The position numbers and the translations under genes were made by a program. 64,000 nt of DNA from Zeugodacus cucurbitae. Its lineage: Eukaryota; Arthropoda; Insecta; Diptera; Tephritidae. The DNA lies in NCBI RefSeq assembly GCF_028554725.1, contig NC_071668.1, positions 61,102,232 to 61,166,231 of the forward strand, read 5' to 3'. Shown here piece by piece: positions 1-10,986 of this stretch. The notes beneath the pieces were generated by a model. The model did no database searches and was not told the DNA's origin. It saw nothing but the letters and a program-made list of their open reading frames with translations. The stretch's first letter is position 1. Every line of letters begins with the position of its first letter.

Positions 1-659
1 AGTAGTGCTGACTTAATGACATTAGTGAATCAAGTTTCATATGCCGGTGACTAAATCTAGCGACAGTTTATCACGAATAGCTGGAGGCATTTGGCTACCT
101 ATTTGTGGTTCTATGAAAGGTAATTAATGGTGACTGCCGTAAAGGTGTGGCCACATATCGGTTTCTGTGACATTTTTCAATTCGCAAGAAAATTTATTGG
201 GTGGACGTTACACAATGGCATTTGCAACTTAATTTTGGGGATTAATGTTCAAAACGGTATCTATTAAAGAAGAAAAAGCATGTAGAAAATTATGTATCTA
301 ATTTGAGGGTTATTAAGTTATATCGAACTAGTATCAAATAATAAATCCAATCCTCAAATAGATTATTTCTTTCGCTCAGGCTTAGTCTAAACGATAGTTT
401 GGGATAATTCATTGTCATTGCAAAAGTCTGTTCTGAAATGTAGAAGTTCGAGGGAAGCAGTTGCCCCGGTTTGGTAGTATATCACAAACAATTTATGTTG
501 TCAGAGCTATTAATTTTATTGCTTACAGTTTTTATTGGATTATCCGGCCACCACTAACTGTTGTGACGCAAACATTATTTACATGTGTTACAACAACACT
601 GTCGCAATTTATGTATTTAATTTTTTCATAAAGTCCACAAGAATAAGAATATCATTACA
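1..659. other. AT-rich stretch without a recognisable gene
   Basis: I see no coding exon, RNA gene or transposon end here. The open frames are short and look like chance frames in AT-rich DNA. Confidence 0.6.
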
Positions 660-661
660 TA

Positions 662-875
662 TAATACTAGCTGTTACCCTGTGCGCTTCGCTACACCTAA
701 ATCGATTAAAACTCTTAAGGGTTTTTACTTTGTGTTTTATTTATTGTTGTAAAACTGTTACTTATTTATAAAACATTTATAAAACATATTGGTATACAAC
801 ATTTTTGGTTTTTCCACCTGGCGCGTAAATGAATAAGCACCTTGGTGTTTTCACTCTCGAGCATGCGACGAACAA
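662..875 (+). repeat. Possible interspersed-repeat remnant beginning CTAGCTGTTACCC
   Basis: The segment opens with CTAGCTGTTACCC and then GCGCTTCGCTACAC. That is the same kind of GC-rich start after CTAG that the Helitron-like repeats at 51.93 and 61.52 kb show. It continues to the base where the Jockey poly(A) tract begins. Family membership is inferred from layout, not from a real alignment, and it may be a different family. Confidence 0.3.
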
Positions 876-3435
876 TTTTTTTTTTTTTTTTTTCAATATT
901 TCTTTATTTATTGAATCTGCTTTTACTTTAAGCCTAACAATAAGTTATAAAATCTTAAAACTATTTAAAAAACTAGACAAGCTCAAACAAGTGATTGAGC
1001 TGTATTGGTGAAACGTTGCTCTTTAGTACGCAGGCATATCCCTTCTTTTTAGGCGTGTTTGATCGCAGGAATGTACTAAGGCATTAGCCAATGGGTTTGG
1101 GTGATCACGGAGTTTTCTTCACCATAGGGATACCAAGATCTTTATGGATATTTTCATTGCGAATGTACCATGGTGAGCACGTGATTGTTCTAAGCATTTT
1201 CGATTGGAACCTTTGTATTATATCAATATTAGTTGCACAGGTCGTACCCCACAGTTGAATGCCATACATCCAAATCGGCTTTATTACCGCATTGTATAAA
1301 AGCACTTTGTTGTCTAAGCTAAGTTTAGAGTTTTTATTTAAAAGCCAATTTAAATTTGCAGCTCTTATCTTCATGCACGTTATTTTACTAGATATATGTT
1401 TTCTCCATGTAAGCCTTCTATCTAGGTGAATACCAAGATAGGTAACTTCATTCACTTGAGGCACTAGAATATTGTTCATTTTTACTGCCGGGCACATTTT
1501 TGGTCTTAGCGAAAATGTAACGTGCTTACACTTTTGTTCATTCACATTTATACGCCAGTTGGCTAGCCATTCTTCGACAGATCTTAAGTGCTCCGATAAT
1601 ATTCTTGATGCTATTATGTGGCATTTGTTACGGCTCACTAAAGCTGTGTCATCCGCGAAAGTTGATGTCAAAACATTATTAGCTGTTGGAAGATCAGTAG
1701 TATATATGATGTACAGAGTTGGGCCTAAAACACTGCCTTGTGGTACACCAGCCCTTATTTGTCGTTCATCAGATATGAAGTCTCCCACTTTAACCGTAAA
1801 TTGTCTATTTTTTAAATAAGACTCCAATATTTTATACAATTCTAAAGGTAGAATGTTTTTAATCTTATATATAAGCCCTTCATGCCACACCTTCTCAAAT
1901 GCCTGAGCTACGTCTAGAAATATAGCTGAACAGTACTCTCTGTGCTCGAATGCTTTTCTTATTTCGTTAGTTATTCTATTTACTTGTTCTATTGTATTAT
2001 GTTTTGCACGAAACCCGAATTGGTGCGTTGGTATTACATTATTTTCGTGGAGGAAAGGAGACATCTTTGATAGCAGCACAAATTCAAATATTTTCGAAAT
2101 GCAGGGTAGAAGACTGATTGGTCTGTATGAAGACGGCTGTGTCAAGTCTTTCCCAGGTTTATCTATCAGGATAATCTGCGACTTTTTCCACGAAATTGGA
2201 TAGTATCCAAAACTTAGAATTGCATTGAAGAGCAAAGAGAGCACCTCTACAGCAATATTTGGTAACTCAATTAGCAATTTTGGAGTGATATTATCATGTC
2301 CTGGCGACTTTTTTGGATTAAGTTCTTTTATGATGCTAATAATTTCAGAAAGTGAAGTCTTAAAGGACTCGGGCGACTCATTTGCTGTGTTAGGTAAGAT
2401 TGACAACTTAAAGTTATTCTTTGGGCAATTTGGTTGAAATACCTTTTCTAGGTGATTTGCAAAACAAGTAGCCTTTTCCTCATCACTTCGAGCCCAATTT
2501 CCACCCAAGTCTCGTATAGGCATGTTGGAGTCGACTGGTGGCTTCATGGACTTTTGGGCTTTCCATAGTGAATTTTGCTTGCACAGCTTCTTTATATATA
2601 TTTCATTGTTGAATTCTTCCTCGCGTTTAAGCGCTTTTTTTAATTTGCGTACAGCAGATTTCAACTGCAGCTGAGAGGAAGGGGAGCGATTTATCTGCCA
2701 TTCTCGTCTAGCACGTCTTTTTTCATTTACAAGCTGTTCTATTTCTCTATTGCTGATTTTTCTGAGACTAAGTGGCTTATAATTTTTCTTTGGTGTTGCT
2801 AAGACCGCTGCGTTAATAATTATATCATTGAGTTCCCTTATACTTTTGTCAATATCTCTTTCTGTATTTATTTTGTTTTCAATATTTATGTAGCTACTCA
2901 CGTATTTTTTGTATTTTAACCAGTTCGTTTTGTCAGATGTTAGCCCCACTTTCTTTTCAACAAATATAGGTTGTTCACATAACTTTATTAGTATAGGAGA
3001 GTGATCAGAAGATAGGTCAGTACTTGTATCTACTGTTATGTGCGATTTATCTATATTTTTGATCACAGCAAAATCAATTAAGTATGGTATTTTTTTACGA
3101 TCACTAGGCCAATATGTTGGCTTACCCGGAGATATTATATCAAGGTTATTGCGCCTATTTATAATAGTTTGATACAGCTGTCGTCCTTTCGGATTAATAA
3201 GTCGTGAGCCCCAATACATATGTTTTGCATTGTAATCTCCACCTGCTAGAAATGTATGACCTAGCGTTTCAAAAAAGTCTTTAAATTCACTCTCTGTAAT
3301 TTTAAAACGAGGTGGACAGTATATAGCCGTCAGGTTTAAGTCTCCGCAACGATTTTTTATAGATACCAAACCCTTTTTTTTTATTTTACCAAACCCTTTC
3401 ACAGCACAGTTGTATGTGATTAAGAGCACTTATAT
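876..3435 (-). mobile_element. Jockey-clade non-LTR retrotransposon, 5'-truncated
   Basis: The element lies on the minus strand. Its poly(A) tail is the T run at 876-893, followed inward by a short AT-rich 3' UTR. The single recognisable frame encodes part of an AP endonuclease and a complete reverse transcriptase. The 5' end stops inside the endonuclease near 3430, and no ORF1 (gag-like zinc-knuckle protein) is visible, so this is the usual 5'-truncated LINE insertion. I could not define target-site duplications. Confidence 0.88.
1023..3429 (-). pseudogene. Jockey-type ORF2: partial endonuclease plus reverse transcriptase, broken near the C-terminus
   Basis: The open frame gives 774 codons read from 3429 to 1105. 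It begins with GTG directly after an in-frame stop, so the real N-terminus is missing. The endonuclease part shows GGDYNAKH (near residue 65) and SDHSPILIKL (near 145). The reverse transcriptase shows SYRPISLLPCISKIFE, FGFRAKHNT, a catalytic Asp in AIFLDVAQAFEKVWH, PQGSVLGP and the FADDTAL box (near residue 594), then YLGIHLDRRLTW. FADD together with the HPN-type tail is usual for the Jockey clade. The frame ends early after GIPMVKKTP, but another frame just downstream reads DHPNPLANALVHSCDQTRL and stops at 1023. That is the expected Jockey C-terminus, so a small deletion with frameshift separates the two parts. The copy looks dead but not ancient. Confidence 0.88.
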
Positions 3436-3574
3436 GATATTTGACTCTATGTTCACTTATATGACTGCGTTCAATTATCTTTGAATGAGTGCGTATACAC
3501 ATCTAACCATATTATTGCATATTATACATAATGCATACTCGTGTAAACGGAAGCATTGGAATCCATATGCAAGC

Positions 3575-3770
3575 AATTGCCTACTCAGTCCATAGTAGCA
3601 CCTGTTGGAAAAAGTGATTCTGCCCTGGATTTCGAGGTTGACATTATTATCGGTGTTGATGCAGGTTCCAAGGTATACGAAATTATCTACAACTTCAAAG
3701 TTATGACTGTCCACAGTGACGTGGGAGCCAAGGCGCGAATGTGCCCATCGTTTCTTATAACTTTACAATT
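3575..3770 (-). pseudogene. RTE-clade LINE fragment (post-RT region)
   Basis: About 195 bases match the region near 22.24-22.42 kb almost base for base. On the minus strand they encode SHNFEVVDNFVYLGT and RITFSNRCYYGLSRQL, which lie just after the reverse transcriptase in the RTE element at 21.7-24.4 kb. Both ends break off abruptly. It sits about 140 bases beyond the 5' end of the Jockey copy. It is an independent, older fragment of the same RTE family, without a tail of its own. Confidence 0.85.
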
Positions 3771-4511
3771 TCGTGGAACACTTTTCACTTATACGCCTAA
3801 ACGTATGCTTCGTATATAAAAAAATGTGTTTTTTGCGTCCCAAGAGTATCTTTATTCATTCTCTATACAGAAACTCTATTTCTATCTATCGCCCTTTTTT
3901 ACATAATTTACTTAATTTGCACTATAATTTTATTTTCAACGGTATATGATGTTTTTATTTGCGCCTTTGTAATACTATGAATTGAAATTCAAAATTTATT
4001 TGCTGCGCGCCCAAGGCATAAGTTATCAGACAACACTTCTTTATTTTGTTGACGGGAAGTTTGTTGCACAACTGAAATAGATATATAGCGTGGCAACTAG
4101 CTGTCAGCTAACGTTGTTACAAGTTGTCTTTAGTCATTTAAATGTGTTTTATCACTGAAACTTTTTCTGCTGCCACAGGCTATCTATTAATGTGGGAGCA
4201 ACTGTGATCCAGCGCAAAAATAGTGCGTGACAACTTTCTGCTTAAGGGTGATTATAAATAAACTTTACTTGTAAAAGTCGCAATTAAAATTTGCTAATAG
4301 AAATATTGAACTTCGCACTCAGTAAACTATTATTACAACCTAAAAGATTTGTTTTTATAGCAACGAGGATGCTATCACTGTGGTATACCGATAATAAATT
4401 AAATATTATATATATTTTTTAAAAACACTGAAGAACAACTAACTAAGGATTAGAACTAAATGCCCATTTAAATTCTTTTTCTATAGAATTAGTAGTTTTG
4501 AACATAAACTT
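3771..4511. other. Non-coding stretch holding one dispersed repeat
   Basis: There is no gene. The only structure I recognise is the repeat at 3985-4080, described separately. Confidence 0.55.
3985..4080 (+). repeat. Dispersed non-coding repeat, partner at 60501-60600
   Basis: This stretch and 60501-60600 share a colinear series of blocks in the same orientation: an AAATTTAT core, GCGCGC followed by AAGGCA, ACAACAC against GCAACGC, TCTTTATTTTG, and a strongly kept TTGTTGCACAACTGAA against TTGCTGCACAACTGAA. The pair is 56 kb apart. I see no terminal repeats or coding potential. It could be an old transposon end or a duplicated non-coding element. Confidence 0.65.
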
Positions 4512-4790
4512 TGTATGGAGGGTGGACGTCGTTATTATCCAGAAAGTTTGGTTTACACAGTCTGGGTAGTTTGTGAGATTATACAAAAAGCCTATTGGGA
4601 GGGGGCACGCCCTTTAATGGGAGTATTAATGACGACGTTATTGCCTTTTCCAGCTTTTCGGTTAACCCACTTTAGGGCGTGGCAATGGTCCGAAGACCAA
4701 TGGTCCAATGGATCATCAACAATACGAGCCTTCTTATGGTGACAGTGAACATGTGCTTCATCAGGATACCTAGATTTAAAAAAATATTGC
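4512..4790 (-). repeat. DINE-1/mini-me-like fragment, decayed
   Basis: In reverse orientation this matches the interior of the complete copy at 37.2-38.6 kb. It keeps TTTGTATGGAGG, AGAAAGTTTGGTTTA, a GGGGGCACGCCC block, TTTTCGGTTA, GGGCGTGGCAATGGTCCGA and CCTTCTTATGGTGACAG, in the expected order with deletions between them. Neither terminus is preserved. Confidence 0.7.
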
Positions 4791-6084
4791 CTAACAGTAT
4801 ATTAAAAGTTCTATTGAAATGGTGATTTTTACTAATTTCATTTGATAAAGTCACCATATTTTATAAATAATTTAGAACATAAGTAACACTGTTAGCAGTG
4901 TGTCGTATTCAAACAAGGAATTGCGAATGCAACCAATTTATACTATGTTCGGACCGATATTGAAAACATGTTTTCATAGCAAAAATAGGTTTTCGTTCTA
5001 AAACTTGTGTTTTCATCCATACAAAATCTTTAAAACCCACAGATCCATGATCAACACAAGATTACCATTAAGTTAAGTGCTCTTTAAGGGTTTCGTTTAA
5101 ACCAAACCCAAAGTTTCTTGGTACACAGTGAGCGCTTTGTTTTATATTTTCATGTATATGACAGTAAACTAAAGAAAAAATGAGTGCAACGGACATTTAA
5201 TTAACATTCGTAAGCCATTTTTAACGCATTCAGATATATGGGTGGCAGCAGATTTTATCCCAACACATAGCCATTGCTATAAAACCGAACAAAAAATTGG
5301 ACAAATAGCAGTTAGAAGTGAAAGTCTGTAACAAGTGGAGAAAGTGAGCTCAAAGCGACACGTACAGAAACTGAATGAAAATCGTACATGCACTATGAAG
5401 AAATTGCAATGTGGGTATAGGGGTGAAAGCATCAGTACTGACCATTGCAACCGGGTTGTTTAATTTTCAAAACCACAATGCAAATTCAGACATACATACA
5501 GATAAGTATGCGTAAATACACGTATTCAAAATAAATAATAAATGCAGCAAATTACAAAACCGATAGTGGTTAAATAAAAAAGAATGTTTAAAAAGCGTAA
5601 ATGGATGCTGTCACTTTTCGTCGAAAGGCGAACGACAAATATATCAAAATCTGATTAATATAAGTGGCTGCATAATGCTTAATAGGTAAACTTGAATAAA
5701 GTCCATTAACAGAATTTCATTTAGTTGGTACTCTCACCTTAGTTTTTGGATAAGCAATTTCAGCCTGACTGTGGCTTAGACTTCAGTCAAACTCGAAGCA
5801 TAAGTTCATAAGGTTAAGAAGTATATTTGGAAGTGATTTATGTGCCTTGGTTTTTAAGTCCTATTTCAGTATTGCGGTATACGCTTAAAGTTTAGCACTT
5901 CCAGAATATTACATTTTTTCGCTCTCCTTCTTACTCCTATGATTTTAGTTGTTTCTTTGCAGACGTTCCGCAAACAACGACAGTAACCAGCACAGATTGA
6001 GAAATACAACAACAAATGTGCATATAAATGCATTAGACCAAATAAAAAGCAGACACAAATAAATACTTAAACACAATTATTTTT
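4791..6084. other. AT-rich stretch with nothing recognised
   Basis: I see no gene, RNA gene or transposon terminus here. Confidence 0.55.
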
Positions 6085-7387
6085 TATACTCTCGCAAGCT
6101 GTTGCACAGAGTATAATAGTTTTGTTCACATAACGGTTGTTTGTGTCACCAAGAAATACAAGAGTTAGATTTGGGGTTATATATACATAAATGATCAGGA
6201 TGACGAGTAGATTTGAAATCCGGATGTCTGTCCGTCCGTCTGTCCGTCCGTCCGTCTGTCCGTCTGTCCGTGCAAGCGATAACTTGTGTAAAAATTAAGA
6301 TATCTTAATGAAACTTGAAACACATGTTCCTTGCCACCCTGAGGAGGTTGCTTTCGAAAATGGGCAAAATCGGTCCACTGTCACGCCCACAAAATGGTGG
6401 AAACCGAAAACTTATACATTGTCATAACTAAGCCATAAATAAAGTTATGAAAATGAAATTTGGAACATAGGATCCCATTAGGGAGGGGCACATTTGGATG
6501 TAATGTTTTTGGAAAAGTGGGCGTGACCCCGCCCCCAAATAGGTTTTTTTTATATAGCTCGCAAACCAATAAAGCTATATAAGCCAAACTTTCTACAGTC
6601 GTTTCTTTTAGCCATTTCCTTATACAGTCTAAAAATAAAAGAAATCGGATAATAATCACGCCCACTTCCCATACAAAGGTTAGGTTGCAAATTACTTAAA
6701 GTGGGTTAACTCCCTAACGAAAAACGTCAGAAACACCAAATTTTACATAAGAAATGTAAATTCCCCTGATGGCACGGGCGGAATATGGACGAAATCGGTT
6801 CACAACTACGTCTAATTCCCATATAACTCAATTTTGAATTCCATCTGATTCGTTCACTTTATAAGCTAGCGGAATAAAACTTTACACAAATACTGTATTT
6901 GAGCTGTGACATCACTTGTGGAAAAATTGTCATAATCGGACCATGACTTTTCAAGGCCCCTGATATCGAACATGAAGAACTCAGTGCCTAAGGTTAATTT
7001 TTAACCGAAAATATAGGTAAATCCCTCAGATATTTTAATGTAATTCATTCCCTCTGAATTTTTTTCTTATAACAGTTTCTCTCTGTACCTGAACTGGTAA
7101 AAATCGGGTCATAACTTCCCCCAGTTCCCATATACCTAATTATAAGTAATATTAAATTAAGTGAGCGTATAGTCTTCGATACATTGTATCTCGGTGGTGA
7201 AAACGAGTGAAATCGGTTTAGGAATTACCTCAGTACCCATATACTATTTATGATGATTTTCGTTATTCTATTGAACTTAATACCAAATATATGGGTCGAC
7301 TTGTGTTATCTTTATAAAATTACATCATTAAATTGCGAGAGTATAAAATGTCGGGTTACACCCGAGCTTAGCCCTTCATTACTTGTT
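6085..7387 (+). mobile_element. DINE-1/mini-me-like Helentron-associated element, complete copy
   Basis: The 5' end is TATACTCTCGCAA followed by a palindromic stretch (TTGCACAGAGTATA). The 3' end has the inverted partner TTGCGAGAGTATA, then a hairpin close to GTTCGG/CCGAAC (here CGGGTTACACCCG), then a pyrimidine-rich tail ending TTACTTGTT. Between them lies a GTCT/GTCC microsatellite (about 6226-6271) and blocks rich in CACGCCCAC. Subterminal inverted repeats, a 3' hairpin and a central GTCY microsatellite are the known layout of DINE-1/mini-me elements of flies, which are non-autonomous relatives of Helentrons. No protein is encoded. The short frames inside, including a 94-codon one, are chance frames shared by all copies. 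Confidence 0.82.
6226..6271 (+). repeat. GTCY microsatellite inside the DINE-1-like copy
   Basis: An uninterrupted run of GTCT and GTCC tetranucleotides. The same position in the other full copies (near 9940 and 37351) carries shorter or longer runs, as expected for a microsatellite seeded by mini-me elements. Confidence 0.9.
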
Positions 7388-8468
7388 AACTTAATAAATT
7401 TGGGAAAGGTCAATTGTTTTCACCTCTCCAAGTCATTTACATAAAAAATTTCAAATTTGCATATTTAAAATTAATATTTTCAACTACACTTCAAGCATTT
7501 GTTACAATATTTTTTTTTTTAAATTTTCAGTGTACATTGCATGTTGTTTGCTCATTTTCCTTTCAGTTTCTTGATATTATACTTAACTCTGTTTTAAATT
7601 ATGCAGAACATGCACAAAAATGGACATTTAAGCTGAATAGAAGGAGGTAAGCAAAATGTTCATTCACCAGTGTGTCAGTATGCAACTATAGCGGAAGCAG
7701 CTTACTAGCCTCGTAGTATGTACAAAATACTATAATTCAACATTTATGAAGTTATTTACGTAACAAAGCGCAAACCCCAGGCCAAGCATTTGCTTTCAGG
7801 TGCTCCAATTGTATATGTAATTGACCTACTACCTATGAAAAGAAAACCAACAACTGCAGTTATATACTAGTACCCCTACACATACACACTTAATTGGGTT
7901 TGACAGGGGCAGTCAATATGAAAAAAGAAAGGGACATCAATTCAAGGGTCGCCCACTTGTTGCGTCTCATTTAACACATGCGAATATCGGATAATTCACT
8001 TATGCTCTTTCTGCAATATACATGCATGTACATATACTATATTTGATCTCCCGTTGTGTATGCTACAAACTTTATGTAACTGTTTACTAATATAAGTATG
8101 TACAAAAAATTATGACATATGCATATACTACATTCATTCATTTATTCATTCATGCTAGGGTATTTTGTTTACCATCTTTGCTCCCTTAGCTGCATTCAAC
8201 AAGCACACTAGTAACTAAACCAGCTTGTGCCAAGTGGAGCACAGCATTGCTAGCATATCTCGGCTGACTTAAAAGGGCAATCCAATTGTTGCATGCATTT
8301 AACCTAATTATGTCTAGCAATTAGTTAGTTATCCGGTCACAATTTAAGTTATAAAATTAATTTCACTTTATCAAATAGTTAATTAGAATAGAATTTAACA
8401 TGCATACATATACCTTATCCACAGCAGTCCGTGGCCAGGCCACTAGTATATTTATAGATATAGATTAA
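7388..8468. other. Non-coding stretch; short CATT microsatellite
   Basis: There is no gene. A CATT-type tetranucleotide run occurs near 8131-8153, and a perfect short palindrome (GTGGCCAGGCCAC) lies near 8431 just before the RTE relic. Confidence 0.55.
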
Positions 8469-8800
8469 TGGTCCTTTGAACATTGGAAACAGCGAATACC
8501 GCAGACGATGGAACGATGAGCTGTACGATTTATACGACGACATTGACATAGTTCAGCGAATAAAAAGACAGTGTATACGCTGGCCAAGTCATGTTGTCAC
8601 ATTGGACGAAAGAGCTCGAGCTTTGAAAGTGTTTGATGCAGTAGCCGCTGGTTGAAGCCGAGGAAGTGGGAGACCTGCGTTGGAAAGACCAGGTTAAGAG
8701 GGACCTGGCTGCACTTTGGATTTCAAATTGGGGTGAAACACTTAAAGGATCTATAACCGACTGGTGTCCGCGGTGTCTACGCCAATAAAGAAGAAGAATA
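8469..8800 (+). pseudogene. RTE-clade LINE C-terminal relic
   Basis: The plus strand reads NIGNSEYRRRWNDELYDLYD, then DIDIVQRIKRQ, a degenerate WLGHVVRMDE-type motif (here WPSHVVTLDE), and ALKVFDAVAAG, where a TGA breaks the frame. More stops and indels follow. The end CGCCAATAAAGAAGAAGAA looks like the short-repeat 3' tail common in RTE elements. It corresponds to the last fifth of the protein at 21.75-24.38 kb and is 5'-truncated at 8469. The damage makes it clearly older than that copy. Confidence 0.87.
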
Positions 8801-9475
8801 CATATCTCTCATATGGCGTACGTTGATAGATGAGAAAGAGCATTATGTCAGAACAATCATGTTAGTCTCTAGATCCTCTCTTGAGATATATTTAACTAAG
8901 ATTTTGTATTTATGGGCGCTGACGCAAATATCGAGTATATTGTCACAGTACTATTTTAACCAAAGCAAAGCTTTGTGTTTAGTAATTTACATCCACATGT
9001 GATCAAACCCCAGGTTGACAACTCACTTGACAGATAGCAATACAATCACTATGTTCAAGTCGACTATGTCATGTATAAGTTCAGATATAAGCTGGTGAAT
9101 TTCATTATTACTTCACTTCAATTCTGGTATATCCTTTTATAATAGTAACCAAATAGGTGATGTGATACGATTTGTATAAGACTTATATGATATTCCAGAG
9201 CATATAGACACATAACTTTTTAGTATTTTTGTTTTCAAAATTAATAGCTTTACGATCTAAGAGGCTGCAACTTTGAGGACGGAGCGTAGAAGTGATAGCA
9301 AACTCCTTAGATCTATTGAAATCAGTAGAAAAAATGGTAAGATACGAGTTTATGGTAGACACATGAAAACTAGCCCTAATAAGTGCTGCCATAATAAGAT
9401 ATTTTCAATTCAATTTTATTCAAAAAGGAAAGCCAAAAAGGCTCGTTTGTTCACATTAATTACATTTTTATTAGT
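8801..9475. other. Stretch with nothing recognised
   Basis: The open frames on either strand are short, overlap each other and lack any family signature. Confidence 0.5.
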
Positions 9476-10986
9476 TATACTCTCGCAACATGTTGCACAG
9501 TGTATTATAGTTTTGTTCACATAACAGTTGTTTGTATCACCCATAAATAAAAGAGTTAGATTTGTATATCTCACTATATCTCATGCCTTTGTTACACGAT
9601 TTAGGAAATCTATAAGTATACAATCATATTTTTTGTTTGCCACCATACGATATAGAAAGACTCTCTTAAAATTGTTCCCTGATAGTAAAATTTTAAATTT
9701 TGTATTATGTCCTGACCAAAAAGTTCGATTTATGGAAGGAAATTTTATGAAATTTGACTTCTATTACCACTTCAAGAGTTCGAGTTATGGAGAACTTCGA
9801 GTTATAAAAATTCGAGTTAGGGAAGGAAATTTGTATGAAATTTGGCTTCTAAACGCTATTGTCAATTCAAGTGCTCGAGTTATGGAAGTTCCACTGTATA
9901 TATAAATGATCAGAATGACGAGTGAAGTTGAAATCCGGATGTCTGTCCATCCGTCTGTCTGTCCGTGCAAGCGATAACTTAAGTAAAAATTGAGAAATCT
10001 TAATGAAACTTGGAACACATATTGCTTGGCACCCTGAGGAGGTTGATTCGAAGATGGTCAAAATCGGTCGCCCATAAAATAGCGAAAACCGAAAACACAT
10101 AAATTGTTATAACTAAGCCATAATTAAAGCTTTGAAAGAAGCTTTGGTAGAAAGGATCGCATTAGGGAGAAGCACATTTGATGTAGTTTTTTTTAAGTGG
10201 GCGTGGCCCCGCCGCCAAATTGGTTTTTTGTATATATCTTGCAAACCAAAAAAACTGTATAAACCAAACTTTCTGCAGTCGTTTCTTTTAGACATTTCCT
10301 TACACAATCCAAAAATGAAAGAAATCGTATAATAACCACGCTTACCATCCATACAAAGGTTATGTTGAAGATTACTAAAAGTGAGTTAACTCACTAAGAA
10401 ACACTAAATTTTTCATAAGAAATGGCAAATGGAAGGTGCACTCAGATTTTTTTTACAAAATAGAAAATGGGCGTGGCGTCGCCCACTTATGGGTCAAAAA
10501 CCATATATCAGGAACTACTCGACCGATTTCAATGAAATTCGGTATATAACACTATCTTGACACCTTTCAAAACGGATGAAAAATGGGCGAAATCGGTTCA
10601 CAAGCACGTCAACTTCCCATATAACTCAATTTTTAATTCCTTCACTTTATAATACTGTAATCATCTGTGTATAATCTGTGGCTTCACTTATGGAACATTT
10701 TTCGGAATCGGACTATAACCTTTCAAGGCCCTGGATATCTAGCTTGGTGGGGAAAATGAGTGAAATCGGTTTAGGAATTACATCAGCCCTTATATACCAT
10801 ATATTTCGTTATTCTATTGGACTTTTTATTGATGAATTACATCAGTCCTCATATACTATTTATGATGATTTTCGTTATTCTATTGGACTTTATCAAATTG
10901 TGTGATACCTTAATAAAACTAGGTCAGTAAATTGCGAGAGTATAAAATGTTCGGTTGCACCCAAACTTATCCTTTACTTACTAGTT
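9476..10986 (+). mobile_element. DINE-1/mini-me-like element with an internal insertion
   Basis: It has the same 5' end (TATACTCTCGCAACATGTTG) and the same 3' end (TTGCGAGAGTATAAAATG, then a TTCGGTTGCACCCAAA stem with one weakened pair) as the copy at 6.1 kb. It also has the GTCY run near 9940 and the CACGCCCAC-type blocks. Colinearity breaks at about 9562 and resumes at about 9900 with TATAAATGATCAG, so roughly 340 bases were inserted. The last 100 bases contain a local duplication of TATGATGATTTTCGTTATTC. Confidence 0.82.
9562..9900 (+). mobile_element. Pogo/Tigger-like element fragment nested in the DINE-1-like copy
   Basis: The right boundary reads GAGTTATGGAAGTTCCACTG followed by TA. 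A CAGTGGAA-type terminus next to TA is typical of pogo/Tigger-like members of the Tc1/mariner superfamily. The interior contains several variants of TTCGAGTTATGGAAG (near 9732, 9779, 9795, 9809, 9872) and a degenerate direct repeat starting GAAGGAAATTTTATGAAATT. No matching left terminus is visible and no transposase is encoded, so it is a fragment or decayed MITE. Confidence 0.55.

Noticed and set aside
1472..2437. Plus-strand frames over the Jockey element
   Set aside because: Antisense shadows of the Jockey ORF2.
6381..6665. A 94-codon minus-strand frame in the DINE-1-like copy, with a similar 144-codon frame at 37340-37774
   Set aside because: The frames recur only because the repeat copies share sequence. 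They are broken differently in each copy and carry no domain.
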